From: Oscillospiraceae bacterium
GTDB taxonomy: Bacteria; Bacillota; Clostridia; Oscillospirales; Ruminococcaceae
Reading direction: 5' to 3'
Assembly: GCA_020024155.1 (NCBI GenBank)
Contig: JAHHUE010000043.1
Location: forward strand, 1 to 13,669
DNA length: 13,669 nucleotides
Under the pieces are notes generated by a model. It was not told the DNA's origin, ran no database searches, and saw only the letters and a list, made by a program, of their open reading frames with translations. Positions within the stretch are counted from its first letter, which is position 1. Every line of letters begins with the position of its first letter. Positions 1 through 8,509 of the stretch are shown one piece after another. The position numbers and the translations under genes were made by a program.

Positions 1-274
1 GTGTTTCACTTGTTATTAGTTTGTTCTCAACACCACATTTAAGTTTTAATACATAACCGTCATAAATGTTAGAAGTATTCATTTCTCCATTTATCAGTGT
101 AATTTCTTTTAAGTTATCTTCTATTGATAAAACATCATTAAGCTCATCAACAGTAATCGCATTTTTATCGCACTCAAAAGTTAATGTTCGTCTGTTTAAC
201 CCATTAAAAAACTCTTCTGTTTCAATTGCAGTTATATATTCAAATTCTTTTCCGTTATTTAATTTAATTTTCAA
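1..274 (-). CDS. Small phage structural protein, partial (3' end cut by window edge)
   Basis: The minus strand is open from a TTG codon at 274 to the window edge, giving at least 91 residues that begin MKIKLNNGKEFEYITAIETE. The TTG is chosen because AGGAG (284-288) lies 9 nt upstream and no ATG fits. The residues show short beta-strand-like stretches, an acidic middle, and a segment of the type (I/V)TVDELNDVLS. Small proteins with this layout are common after the head genes of Clostridium- and Bacillus-type phages, but I know no firm function for them. The gene follows the nozzle-like gene by about 15 nt, so it is part of the late operon. The C-terminus is missing. A tail or head accessory protein is the likeliest role, by position only. 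Confidence 0.7.
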   Translation of the reverse strand, partial: MKIKLNNGKEFEYITAIETEEFFNGLNRRTLTFECDKNAITVDELNDVLSIEDNLKEITLINGEMNTSNIYDGYVLKLKCGVENKLITSET

Positions 275-289
275 AATATATTTCTCCTT

Positions 290-2137
290 TTATTTCTCTA
301 CAAACTGAATAGCAACATTGTATATACCCAACGCCTCATTAACTTCACCATTTTCTATAACAAATTGTGCTTTATTGTTTTCCGGCTTTATATTCATTTT
401 CTCTGTAAGTGTTTTTGGTGTCTGGTCTGATAAAAAAGTAATAAAATCAAAATTAACAGTTTCAAATAATGTTGTAAAACAAAAATCACCCTCATCTGTA
501 TAAACAATCTCTTTAGTTCCATCGTACATTGCTATAACATTGCAACCTGTTTTAGAATACGAAGCCAATAAAGCGTGGAATTTCTTAAATTGTTTTTCCA
601 TATAAAAATTGTTTCCAAGTATATATGGTGTTGTCCACTTAGCTAAAATTGCTGTCCCATCATCATTAAAATTTCTTACATTCTCATAATCGCTATAAAA
701 CTTTTTTATTTTTCCATCTGCACAACCAAACATTAAGTCATTGTATTGAACCCATATACAACAAGCATTTACACCTGTTCTGTAAAAGCCAGCATATTGT
801 CTATTACTATAAGGGTCATTCTTTTCTCGTGAAGCTTGTGTTCCATCCAACGCAAAAATATATTCTCCACAAGCCAACATATAAAATCCGTCATAAATGC
901 ACGCATACGCATTTTCTAAATCTTGTTTAAGCAATAACCCATTAAGATAATAACTTCTGTTTTGTGCAAATCTTTCCCCTAGCACATCAGAAGGTGTAAC
1001 CGCAAAAACACCATTTTTTGTCAAAAACAATGGTTCTGTTTCCAGTACACCAAAAGAATGTTTGCATATTGCTCCGCTGCCTTGATATGAACCAGCAAGA
1101 GCAAAAGCTGCTTCTCCTTTTTCAACAGAACCTTTTCTTAAAATAATATTTGTATCATCATCAGACCTATCAAGATGTGTGGCCAAGCTATCATTTATAA
1201 TTGTGTAGCCTATAATATTGGAATTATCAGCACCACAAACTGTGTACCATACATCTCCAAAAAATAATCCATTATCAATTTGTGAGTAGTAATCTCTATT
1301 TCCAAACTCTTTATTACCTGCACAGAATATTCTGTCTCTTGCTCCATTTACCCCATACAAAGTACATATATCACATTTATTTATTCTATCTGCATAACCT
1401 TTTATGTTTTTGGTATATGTTATTTTTATATTATCTTCTCCAGCAACAATAGGCTTTTTTGCACTTGTAAAAGTAACTGTTCCAAGTTCAAGATTAAAAC
1501 TGTAATCTTTGTTTGGACTAAGCACATTTTCTCCATTTTTAGTTATCTCTACAACCTTATCTATCCTTTCAATTTCAGTTGCAGCGAGCTGATATATAGT
1601 ATCTGTGTCGTTTCCTAAAAAGCTTTCTGTTTTCTTAGGTTGAATAAGGTTTATTGGCTCATAGGGTTCGCCACCACCTTTTGGAGATTTTGATATAAAT
1701 ATAGTTGGAATATATGCAATACTTTCAGCTGTGACACATTCATAGTTGTTATTGTTTTTATGATATACCAATAATTTCTGTCCATCAAAAATATATAATT
1801 TTCCATTCAACTGTTTTGATTGACTTTTGTTATTAGCCATTCCGTTATATATCACTGTGTCGCCGTCATATAGTTTTGTCCCTGAATGATATAAAATCTT
1901 ATCAGCATTTTCACTGTAATAAATGTGACACCCATTTATCGGACCGTCATATTGTTTGATTGTGTGATAACCTATCCATTTACGAACTTTACCACTTGAT
2001 TCTCGTATCATATTCTGACAATTTGGAGAGCGTAATGGAGATATATACCCTGCTTCATTTGTTAGGTCTGCACCTAAAAATGTATCAATACTTATTTGTG
2101 ATAATCTTGCTTGTTTTGGAACTGAGAATTTACTCAT
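290..2137 (-). CDS. Large virion protein, probable tail nozzle/hub-like (beta-rich)
   Basis: A 615-residue protein beginning MSKFSVPKQARLSQ. An in-frame GTG at 2149 would add four residues, but the ATG at 2137 is preferred: it overlaps the upstream stop in a TAATG junction and a G-rich ribosome site (GAGGGGTGGGG) sits just upstream. The N-terminus carries the pattern of structural proteins that read 'RSPNCQNMI...GKVRKWIGY', similar in style to the opening of podovirus nozzle and tail tubular proteins. Repeated short motifs of aromatic/Gly/Asp strands (LYDGDTVIYNG, YDGFYMLACGEYIFALDG) suggest a beta-propeller-like fold. No membrane segment or signal is seen. Lying directly after the adaptor gene fits a tail component attached to the portal vertex. 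The virion location is likely; 'nozzle' is inference, and a tail hub or stopper is the alternative. Confidence 0.6.
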   Translation of the reverse strand: MSKFSVPKQARLSQISIDTFLGADLTNEAGYISPLRSPNCQNMIRESSGKVRKWIGYHTIKQYDGPINGCHIYYSENADKILYHSGTKLYDGDTVIYNGMANNKSQSKQLNGKLYIFDGQKLLVYHKNNNNYECVTAESIAYIPTIFISKSPKGGGEPYEPINLIQPKKTESFLGNDTDTIYQLAATEIERIDKVVEITKNGENVLSPNKDYSFNLELGTVTFTSAKKPIVAGEDNIKITYTKNIKGYADRINKCDICTLYGVNGARDRIFCAGNKEFGNRDYYSQIDNGLFFGDVWYTVCGADNSNIIGYTIINDSLATHLDRSDDDTNIILRKGSVEKGEAAFALAGSYQGSGAICKHSFGVLETEPLFLTKNGVFAVTPSDVLGERFAQNRSYYLNGLLLKQDLENAYACIYDGFYMLACGEYIFALDGTQASREKNDPYSNRQYAGFYRTGVNACCIWVQYNDLMFGCADGKIKKFYSDYENVRNFNDDGTAILAKWTTPYILGNNFYMEKQFKKFHALLASYSKTGCNVIAMYDGTKEIVYTDEGDFCFTTLFETVNFDFITFLSDQTPKTLTEKMNIKPENNKAQFVIENGEVNEALGIYNVAIQFVEK

Positions 2138-2667
2138 TAAATACCCCACCCCTCATAAACTTTCACTTCACAACCATTAGATTGTATCTGTACTCTCATA
2201 TCATCAAAGGTATTCCAATACATTACAGCTTTGCTTATATCGTCATCAAGCCATAGTCTATATGCTACAAGATAAGGTAATATGTTAGCATATCCATAGT
2301 CTATTTCTAATTCATAATTTTCGCTGTTATTATCATTTAATTTTTCAGGATATTTTTTGTATCTTATAATATATTCTCCATCACTTAGTGTTGATATATT
2401 TTCTAGCGAAATATTTTTGATTACATTACCTTTTAAATCTGTAACACTTTCAATTACCATTACATTTTCAATCTTTGATAAATCAGCATTATGATTATCC
2501 ACAATTACAATTTGCTTATCGTGAATAGGGCATATTGTTGTTGCCATATATGTTTGAGCCCAGTTAAATGCTTCAAAAAAAGAAGATTTATATTTTTCAA
2601 AAACTGATGTTTTTTCAAAACCCAAATTTATAACTTCGCTTTTAACTTCTTTCCATGTTTTCTTCAT
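2137..2667 (-). CDS. Putative head-tail adaptor (connector) protein
   Basis: A 176-residue protein starting MKKTWKEVKSEVINLGFE, with AGGAG a few nt before the ATG. The N-terminal half is helical and mixed; the C-terminal part has the pattern LPYLVAYRLWLDDDISKAVM followed by YWNTFDDM (about residues 131-158). That helical block is typical of small proteins found between capsid and tail genes in Firmicute phages and resembles gp4-like/connector adaptors in size and helix content. An adaptor would form a ring below the portal and receive the tail. It follows a terminator hairpin after the decoration gene and is coupled to the next gene by a 1-nt overlap. The function comes from position and a family-type pattern rather than a catalytic motif. 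Confidence 0.62.
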   Translation of the reverse strand: MKKTWKEVKSEVINLGFEKTSVFEKYKSSFFEAFNWAQTYMATTICPIHDKQIVIVDNHNADLSKIENVMVIESVTDLKGNVIKNISLENISTLSDGEYIIRYKKYPEKLNDNNSENYELEIDYGYANILPYLVAYRLWLDDDISKAVMYWNTFDDMRVQIQSNGCEVKVYEGWGI

Positions 2668-2683
2668 TTTATCTCCTTTTAAT

Positions 2684-2715
2684 AAAAAAATCGGTGGTGA
2701 TTATAAGTCACCACC
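2684..2715 (-). terminator. Intrinsic terminator after the capsid/decoration genes
   Basis: Read on the minus strand, an 8-bp perfect stem GGTGGTGA/TCACCACC (2693-2715) with a 7-nt loop is followed by GA and a run of seven T (2684-2690). It lies between the stop of the decoration-like gene and the ribosome site of the adaptor gene, so it should reduce transcription into the tail genes. The plus strand also has a short T run after the stem, so weak bidirectional action is possible. Confidence 0.85.
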
Positions 2716-2729
2716 AAACTTTTTATTGT

Positions 2730-3050
2730 TTAAGGAAGTTCAACAGCAGATACTTTTGCAGTTGCTCCTGTAATATAAACACAACCTTTATGCTCGCCAC
2801 TTACATATTTAAAGAAGCCACTGTCAAGTACAACACTTTGTCCGGCTTGTACTGTTAGAGCTGGACCTCCACCTTGAATACCGTTTCCTGTGGTTATAGT
2901 GGCCGCTGCTACTGTTACAGAAATAAGAATACGATTATCTTTTCCGGAGAATTTAAGGTCCATTCCAGATTCTCCAACAAGTGTTCCTTCTGGTGTTTTA
3001 ACTCCTGTATTAAATGTAAGTTTTGTTGGTGAAAGTTTTGTTGTTGCCAT
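2730..3050 (-). CDS. Small capsid-associated protein, putative head decoration
   Basis: A 106-residue protein starting MATTKLSPTKLTFNTG, with a GGGGG-type ribosome site before the ATG at 3050. It is rich in Thr, Val, Gly and Ala, lacks membrane segments, and alternates strand-like stretches (RILISVTVAAATI, ALTVQAGQSVVL, GCVYITGATAKVSAVEL), as expected for a small all-beta virion protein. It starts 19 nt after the major capsid stop and is followed by a terminator, so it should be made at levels similar to the capsid protein. Proteins of this size and place in Firmicute phages are often decoration or minor head proteins. No catalytic motif is visible, and a head-completion role is possible. The structural role is well supported by position; the exact role is inferred. 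Confidence 0.6.
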   Translation of the reverse strand: MATTKLSPTKLTFNTGVKTPEGTLVGESGMDLKFSGKDNRILISVTVAAATITTGNGIQGGGPALTVQAGQSVVLDSGFFKYVSGEHKGCVYITGATAKVSAVELP

Positions 3051-3069
3051 ATTTTAATTGCCCCCTTTA

Positions 3070-3906
3070 TTAAGCATATTTCCAGTTAAGAATACTTATT
3101 TCTTTTGGTCTTACAATTTTACCGTCAAAAAGAGTGTATCCTTTTACTGCATCACTGAATCCATTTTCTGGACGATATGGTTCTACATGAATAAGTGGAT
3201 TTGCAAATGCAACTGCTCTTTTTGTTCTACACATAATATAATCTGTATTTTTATCAGCTGATTTTGCAACATTATTTGAAAGTTTTATTTCTGCATTGCC
3301 ATACATTGCAACTTTACCATTTTTTATCATTGCACTGTTATTTGTATCAAGCAAAATATACGCCTTTTTAAAAATCATCCAAGCTCTTGGTGGCAATGTA
3401 ATTGTAATTTCTGTGTTTGTTTTTACATCGTTTTCATATAGCTTTTGTATAGCCTTATCAATTTCATCAAGAATATTGTCTTTATTTACAACAACATCAG
3501 TTGAATTATACTTTGCTGCCAATTTATCTTTTGCAAAATCAGCTACATATTTATCCATTTCGTCAGCCAAAGCCTCTGATGTTTCTTTATTAAGAGCCTC
3601 TGTAACTCCACCCTGCGCTTGTCTTTTATCAATATCATCAATTTTGTAGTTAAAATATGCAATTTGATTGATATTCATTGTTACAGATGTATCTTCTACA
3701 TCTTCCGCTGCATCAAGTTTAAAGTTTTTATTTGCTGTTCTTTTAATTGTTGGTTTTCCGACACCAAGAATGCGTACACTATCACCTTGTTTTTTTACAT
3801 CACCTTCATACTGTCTGTTACAGTCAGCAACAAATACACGTTGTCTTTCCAATTCTCTCTGAATACCCTCAGCCCAAACTGTTGGTATAAAATTTTCATA
3901 TGCCAT
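3070..3906 (-). CDS. Major capsid protein (HK97-fold type, probable)
   Basis: A 278-residue protein starting MAYENFIPTVWAEGIQREL; AAGGAG lies about 10 nt before the ATG. The N-terminal pattern (NFIPTVWAEGI, then a VFVADCNRQYEGDVKKQGD-type stretch and VRILGVGKPTIKR) is the usual opening of capsid proteins from Firmicute phages with the P22/HK97 coat fold. A long helix follows with TEALNKETSEALADEMDKYV (about 100-120), then the ITLPPRAWMIFKKAYILL segment and a conserved-looking C-terminus with AFANPLIHVEPYRPE and a final GYTLFDGKIVRPKEI. It sits between the scaffold and the decoration gene, the standard head order. At 278 residues it is short but complete, with no obvious prohead protease gene or cleaved N-terminal region; a separate scaffold is encoded just upstream. 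Confidence 0.88.
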   Translation of the reverse strand: MAYENFIPTVWAEGIQRELERQRVFVADCNRQYEGDVKKQGDSVRILGVGKPTIKRTANKNFKLDAAEDVEDTSVTMNINQIAYFNYKIDDIDKRQAQGGVTEALNKETSEALADEMDKYVADFAKDKLAAKYNSTDVVVNKDNILDEIDKAIQKLYENDVKTNTEITITLPPRAWMIFKKAYILLDTNNSAMIKNGKVAMYGNAEIKLSNNVAKSADKNTDYIMCRTKRAVAFANPLIHVEPYRPENGFSDAVKGYTLFDGKIVRPKEISILNWKYA

Positions 3907-3921
3907 AAATTTTTATCTCCT

Positions 3922-4620
3922 TTACCATTTCTTTTGTGATGCCATAATTTTTTCATAATTTTTATGAACTTGTTCTTTTGACATCTGTTTAACTTCTTCT
4001 CTGGTGAAATATTCTTTTTCTTGCTTATCATTACTTTTTAAACTACCGGTTGATGTTGGTACTTCTTTTTGTGGTCTAAGCATCTCATAAGCAATAATAG
4101 GGTCTTTCACTTTCCCTGTTGCCATAATCTCAACAAATCCATCTGGAAGGTCTTCTAATGATTCAATGTCAGGATATTTACTTTTTATTTTATTGATATC
4201 TTGATTTATGATGATTTCATTTATTTGATTTTTGTAAAAATCTCTTTCATTTTTAAGATTATCCTGTTGAGTTAAAGTTTCTCTCTCAGTTCTTACATCT
4301 TCAATTGAAATGCCTCTTGCATTTGCTGTAATTTGGTCTGCAATCTCTACAATAGAACCAGTAAAACCTTGAGCTTTCAGACTTTTTTCAAGGACCTCAT
4401 AATCAGCAAGTCTTGTATTTGCTGTATTGAGCTGTTCTCTTGTGTTTTCAAGCTCCTGTTTTCTCATTCTTTCTGCAAATCTTGCATTGTCTTCTACTGA
4501 TTGTCGAGAGTTTTCAGCACTCTCTGTATTTTCTACAACTTCACTTGTAACATCAGTATCATTTGTTTGTAATTCAGCGTCTTCCATATTGTTCGCGCTT
4601 GATATGTTTTCTTCAAACAT
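3922..4620 (-). CDS. Capsid scaffolding protein
   Basis: A 232-residue, very acidic and highly helical protein with few aromatics. A coiled-coil-prone region covers about residues 45-135 (RFAERMRKQELENTREQLNT and following). The C-terminus, FTREEVKQMSKEQVHKNYEK then a final IMASQKKW, is the helix-turn-helix-like tail typical of Firmicute phage scaffolds, where a basic C-terminal hairpin binds coat protein. Scaffolds assemble the procapsid with the coat protein and leave before DNA packaging. The start at 4620 has the strongest ribosome site in the window, AAAGGAGG five nt before the ATG, as expected for a protein needed in many copies. A terminator lies just upstream, and the gene ends 15 nt before the capsid gene. 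Confidence 0.87.
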   Translation of the reverse strand: MFEENISSANNMEDAELQTNDTDVTSEVVENTESAENSRQSVEDNARFAERMRKQELENTREQLNTANTRLADYEVLEKSLKAQGFTGSIVEIADQITANARGISIEDVRTERETLTQQDNLKNERDFYKNQINEIIINQDINKIKSKYPDIESLEDLPDGFVEIMATGKVKDPIIAYEMLRPQKEVPTSTGSLKSNDKQEKEYFTREEVKQMSKEQVHKNYEKIMASQKKW

Positions 4621-4666
4621 ATTACCTCCTTTAAATTTTTACGCTATTCCATGCGAATTTTTATAT

Positions 4667-4705
4667 AAAAAAAGAACCCTGATATATAATCATTGGTTCT
4701 CTTTT
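4667..4705 (-). terminator. Intrinsic terminator between portal and scaffold genes
   Basis: On the minus strand AGAACC (4695-4700) pairs with GGTTCT (4673-4678), enclosing a second short stem TGAT/ATCA, and is followed by a T-rich run (4667-4672). The plus strand also has a T run right after the stem (4702-4707), so the element can act in both directions. It lies after the portal stop and before the scaffold ribosome site. I could not find a convincing sigma-70 promoter between it and the scaffold start. Confidence 0.8.
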
Positions 4706-4726
4706 TTATCTTGTTTATATCCATAA

Positions 4727-6358
4727 TTAGAACATTGCTTGTTGGGGCATTTGTAAATTATCTTCACTTCCAAGTCCCCTATTGAATTGCGTTGTTGTTG
4801 CATATTGTCCTTGAACATCTCCGTTTTGCATATTGGGCATTGCATTATCATTCATTTCCTTTCTTTTTTCAATAATTTCTTTCAGCCTGCCTTTTGGAAT
4901 ATTAGAACTATCACTTAAAGTCTCAACATATTCTTCAAAACTGATATGTCCTGCTATAAATAATTCTTTAAGTTCTGTTTCTTGTGCAAGTTTTGAAAAT
5001 GGTGTATTTGGAGAAATATCTACCCTTACACTAGGCTTTAAATTTGCAAATTCTTTAGGCATAATAATTTGCTCATTAAAAATAATTGGTTCTATGTTAT
5101 AAGCTTTCCACATATCTGCCCATATCATAGCTATATCTTCTAAAAATTGTTTGTATGCTGCTACTTGATTATTAACATTAAGTGCCTTTGCTTCTCTTGC
5201 TGCATTGATTGCACTGCCGGAGGCCTGTTCTGGATTTATATTTTCCAGATTATCTCCTGCGCCTGCAAGACTTCTAGTTAAATCAATAAGATTTTGCCAT
5301 ATAGATGCAGCATAAGGCGAAATACTTGCAGGTTGTAAATATCCAACTATATTGTTTATATTCTGCACTGTACCTCTCACAGAAATATTTGAACCTGGTG
5401 TATCAAGATTTTCTATTGCTTGAGGAGATAGTGCTGTTTCCATAAAAACTTTATGTGGAAATGCATTACATTTAACAGCTTGACAAAAACGGTATACACC
5501 CTTATTTATTTCAATTTGATTTGGTATTTTATCCCATATATCTCCGGCTCCACGAGCACAGTTTTTGCGTAATTTCCAAGAATATTTAGCTATTGGATAC
5601 AATGTTACTTTACCGTCATTAGTAGATAATGCTGTTTCTTTTTGATATACAACAGTTTTTGTTGCTCTTGCAATATGAACAACCCCGTCTTTTTTCCACA
5701 TCTTTGTGACTACATTTACTTTTATATCATTTTCTATCTCAGGTTTATTTCCGTTTATTTTATCAATATCTTTATCTGCAACGATTTTTTCAATTTCTTC
5801 TTTACTTAATTCGTTTTTCTTAGCCTCTTCTCTTATATCTCTCACATATTTTCTTTGCGGAATAAGAATAAACGGTTGTTCTTGTATTTCTGGATTATTC
5901 TCATCAGCAAAAAGCACATTTACATTATCCAGTATTTCTGATTTTATTTCTTCATCTTTCCAGTAGAAATACATCATACTATCACCAGTGATATATGCAT
6001 CTTCCAATACATCCCACAGCTTACTATCCAATTTCAATTTTTCCCATGTATCAGCAGCAAACTTATTTAATGCATCACACATTTTAATGTATTTGTCTTT
6101 ATTCGCCGTTTTGTTAAGCGGAGAAAATGTTATATCCATAGAATGTTGGCCAACAAGTGCAGTTGCATTTTTCAATATTGGTTGCAAAATATTAAGTTGC
6201 GGTGGCTTTTCTATTCCTGCTGGGACTTTTAGTCCTTTCCATTGGTCACCATCTACAAAGTCATGACATTTTTCACTTTTAGAGAAAAGATTCTGTCCGT
6301 CCAGATAGTTTTTACACTTTTCATATTCATTCCATATACTTGTATACTCTGTATCCAT
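4727..6358 (-). CDS. Portal protein (P22-type podoviral portal family, probable)
   Basis: A 543-residue protein starting MDTEYTSIWNEYEKCKNYLD. The start is supported by AGAGGTG six nt before the ATG and by the 3-nt gap from the preceding gene. Near the N-terminus come DFVDGDQW (about 34-41) and LNILQPILKNATALVGQ (about 55-71), the pattern of portals that start with a small helical wing; the middle contains SWKLRKNCARGAGDIWDKIP (about 263-282) and a helical NPEQASGSAINAAREAKAL stretch (about 373-391), where portals place their stem and crown helices. The Gln/Asn/Met-rich tail (after about 500) is probably flexible. The portal is the dodecameric ring through which the terminase pumps DNA and to which the tail attaches. 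It lies between the terminase and scaffold genes, as usual. The portal call is secure; the P22 subtype is less so. Confidence 0.87.
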   Translation of the reverse strand: MDTEYTSIWNEYEKCKNYLDGQNLFSKSEKCHDFVDGDQWKGLKVPAGIEKPPQLNILQPILKNATALVGQHSMDITFSPLNKTANKDKYIKMCDALNKFAADTWEKLKLDSKLWDVLEDAYITGDSMMYFYWKDEEIKSEILDNVNVLFADENNPEIQEQPFILIPQRKYVRDIREEAKKNELSKEEIEKIVADKDIDKINGNKPEIENDIKVNVVTKMWKKDGVVHIARATKTVVYQKETALSTNDGKVTLYPIAKYSWKLRKNCARGAGDIWDKIPNQIEINKGVYRFCQAVKCNAFPHKVFMETALSPQAIENLDTPGSNISVRGTVQNINNIVGYLQPASISPYAASIWQNLIDLTRSLAGAGDNLENINPEQASGSAINAAREAKALNVNNQVAAYKQFLEDIAMIWADMWKAYNIEPIIFNEQIIMPKEFANLKPSVRVDISPNTPFSKLAQETELKELFIAGHISFEEYVETLSDSSNIPKGRLKEIIEKRKEMNDNAMPNMQNGDVQGQYATTTQFNRGLGSEDNLQMPQQAMF

Positions 6359-6361
6359 TGA

Positions 6362-6595
6362 TTACACCTCTTGCTGCGGCACCGCTGTACCAAAGTTTTC
6401 TATATTCTCATTGAATATTCTCTGAGCTTTTTGTTCTGATGTTTCTTTAATTTTTCTGCCATTATGCAATCCAAACTTAAACCCATTATTTTGAACTTCT
6501 CTATTTTGGTAATTTGCTGTTTTGTAACCAATAAAAAAGCCTATGAACATACATAAAGGCATTCCATAAGCTAATAAAACTATTATTAAATTCAT
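6362..6595 (-). CDS. Small membrane protein between terminase and portal
   Basis: A 77-residue protein with one N-terminal transmembrane helix (LIIVLLAYGMPLCMFIGFFIGY, about residues 3-24) and a hydrophilic, mostly helical tail (KIKETSEQKAQRIFNENIEN). AGGAG, 5 nt before the ATG, overlaps the stop of the large terminase gene, so the two are translationally coupled, and the portal gene begins 3 nt after its stop. I do not recognise the family. A membrane protein inserted in the packaging cassette is unusual. It could anchor procapsids or terminase to the membrane, or act in lysis or superinfection exclusion, but nothing in the sequence decides this. No lysis genes are visible in this window. 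Confidence 0.7.
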   Translation of the reverse strand: MNLIIVLLAYGMPLCMFIGFFIGYKTANYQNREVQNNGFKFGLHNGRKIKETSEQKAQRIFNENIENFGTAVPQQEV

Positions 6596-6603
6596 TTTTT
6601 CTC

Positions 6604-7947
6604 CTATATAACAATAATTTTTTCTCTTCCAATAGGTGTTGTCGGTATTTCATTTAAAAAATTATATGTTGTCTGTGTTGTTAATGCTTGTGTTGGCACT
6701 GGTCTGCCAGCAACAAAATATCTTAATGCGTCAGGTGCATGAGTTATTTCGTGTGGAGTATTTGCCACATCGTTTGGATTTGTTTTATCGTATGTCAGTG
6801 CCGGCAATGTGCGTATAAGATTACTGCAATTTTCAAATATAAGAATATTTGCTGTTGTCTGCCCCATTTCGTCCGTATAAGGTTTAAGCCACTCTTTAAG
6901 ATTGTACCACCCCTGAACCCTGTTATTTTCGCTTTTAGATAAATATATGCCATATTCTGAAAATATTTCTGCAACACTTTTACCTGTATCTTGTCTTCTA
7001 TTGTATAAATCTGGTGGTGCATAATAAACACTTATATTGTTTTCTTGCGCATCTATAATTTCTTTTGCAGCACTGCTTATAATTAAATTAGATTTGTAGA
7101 TTTCTTTATACACATAGGCTTTTCCTTGCGTATCCACTGCAATAAAATATCCTGCAAACATATCAAGTCCATAGTCCATAGTAAAATATCTTGTCCAGTG
7201 ACTTGGTATTTCAAATGGTTTTATAACATGAATATCTCTTCTAAACTCAGAAAAATATTGTCCGTCAAAAATATCCCAATCACCATATAATAGTGCTTTT
7301 TGGTCCTTTTCACTTAAAGCTTTTAGCCTTTTTATATAGTCTGGGTCATTTTCCATAAGCATTTTATTTTCTTGTACAAGTGCTGGTATAAACACTCTTG
7401 TTGTACCATTTTCTGCTTTTTTATTTTCATAAGGTGGTGCAAAATCTATAAATCTTTTTTTAACCCAATAATGCCCTATGCCTCCAGGGTTTGTACTGCT
7501 TTTGATATGTTTAGGAAATCCGTTTGCACCACGCAATCTACTCAAAAGATATACATACATATCCTCTGTAAAGTGTGTAAGTTCATCAAATCTTATAACA
7601 TCATATTCTGCTGATTGATACTTAAAAACATCATTTTGATTATCACAATATCCAAAATCAATTATACTGCCATTTTTAAATAATCCTGTATGTGCAGTCG
7701 AATTATATCTGTAAATACTGCGTGGATATAGGCTTAAATGTACTCTTATAAGGCTCTTTTCAAGTTCTGGGAATGTTCTTCTTAAAATAAGTTGTTTGCT
7801 TTTTGGATACTTTATAGCGTATAAGAATGCATCCATAAGTTGTGCATAACTTTTACCTCCACCTGCAGCACCACCAAACAATATTTCATCTGCTGTACTC
7901 TCACAAAAAAGCTTTTGTTTTTTTGACATAGTCCAGTTAAGCTGCAT
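6604..7947 (-). CDS. terL: Terminase large subunit (ATPase and nuclease)
   Basis: A 447-residue packaging motor with all hallmarks. Walker A is GGAAGGGKS at residues 25-33; Walker B is IRFDE at 118-122, with E122 the likely catalytic base; the coupling motif is SSTNPGG at 150-156. The C-terminal RNase H-like nuclease has FTMDYG with D258 and a closing HAPDALRYF with D406 as metal-binding acids. It cuts concatemeric DNA and drives it through the portal using ATP. The length is usual for the Terminase_6-like family. Its ATG overlaps the small terminase stop (TAATG), so the two are coupled. Nothing appears broken. A terminase implies concatemeric packaging, which is notable given the HUH Rep in the same window. 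Confidence 0.96.
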   Translation of the reverse strand: MQLNWTMSKKQKLFCESTADEILFGGAAGGGKSYAQLMDAFLYAIKYPKSKQLILRRTFPELEKSLIRVHLSLYPRSIYRYNSTAHTGLFKNGSIIDFGYCDNQNDVFKYQSAEYDVIRFDELTHFTEDMYVYLLSRLRGANGFPKHIKSSTNPGGIGHYWVKKRFIDFAPPYENKKAENGTTRVFIPALVQENKMLMENDPDYIKRLKALSEKDQKALLYGDWDIFDGQYFSEFRRDIHVIKPFEIPSHWTRYFTMDYGLDMFAGYFIAVDTQGKAYVYKEIYKSNLIISSAAKEIIDAQENNISVYYAPPDLYNRRQDTGKSVAEIFSEYGIYLSKSENNRVQGWYNLKEWLKPYTDEMGQTTANILIFENCSNLIRTLPALTYDKTNPNDVANTPHEITHAPDALRYFVAGRPVPTQALTTQTTYNFLNEIPTTPIGREKIIVI

Positions 7948-8474
7948 TACTCTACAACCTCAATTTTTATATCTATTTTATCATCAGCATTTTGTGCATC
8001 TGCCATAGCTTCAGCTTTTATAATTTCGTTGTAATCTTTGCTTAACTCACTCAATGCTCTCAACCTTTCACTTATGTTTGGCTCTCTTTCAAACTTTTCT
8101 CCCTTATAATAATCAAAAAATGTTTTACCACCATAAGCTATTTCTTCTATTGCCTTTTGTGCTTTCCTACCTTTGATAATTGCTTCGTCTAATCGTTCCC
8201 TTGCAAGCTCTTTTCTCAAAGTGTTATACCTTATCCTTACCTTATCCCTGTTAAATACCTTATAAGCCTTAACATCAATTACATTGTCAGCAGCGTTACA
8301 ATTAGGATATGCTTTCTTATACGCGCGCCTGCGAGAATCTCCCTCCAACAAATAAAAAACAAACATTTCTTCGTTAGGGGTAAGCATTAAACTTTTTTCT
8401 TCCTTAGTTAAAGCACTTTTATTTGACTTATTTTTTGTAATTTTTTTATTTCCGCTGTTTAATTTTTTAGCCAT
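7947..8474 (-). CDS. terS: Terminase small subunit
   Basis: A 175-residue protein. A Lys/Asn-rich N-terminus (about 1-28) precedes LTPNEEMFVFYLLEGDSRRR (about 31-50), the helix-turn-helix pattern of the Terminase_2-type small subunits (usual form LTPKQEMFVQEYL...N.TQAAIRAGY); here it ends AYKKAYPNC. A helical oligomerisation region follows, with a GGKTFFDYYKGEKFEREPNI insert and a helix RLRALSELSKDYNEI, then a short beta tail IDIKIEVVE. It recognises the viral DNA and recruits the large subunit. The start has AAGGGG six nt before the ATG. The stop overlaps the terL start by one nt. Confidence 0.9.
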   Translation of the reverse strand: MAKKLNSGNKKITKNKSNKSALTKEEKSLMLTPNEEMFVFYLLEGDSRRRAYKKAYPNCNAADNVIDVKAYKVFNRDKVRIRYNTLRKELARERLDEAIIKGRKAQKAIEEIAYGGKTFFDYYKGEKFEREPNISERLRALSELSKDYNEIIKAEAMADAQNADDKIDIKIEVVE

Positions 8475-8509
8475 TATTTACCCCTTTCTGCAAATATAGA
8501 TTTATGAGT

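Noticed and set aside
66..308. Plus-strand open frame of 80 residues over the window start.
   Set aside because: It is the complement of the partial minus-strand gene, with no ribosome site.
3619..3939. Plus-strand frame of 106 residues over the capsid gene.
   Set aside because: Shadow of the major capsid gene; Phe/Ile/Ser-rich antisense composition and no ribosome site.
3795..4031. Minus-strand frame of 78 residues across the scaffold-capsid junction.
   Set aside because: Overlaps two well-supported genes in another frame and lacks a ribosome site.
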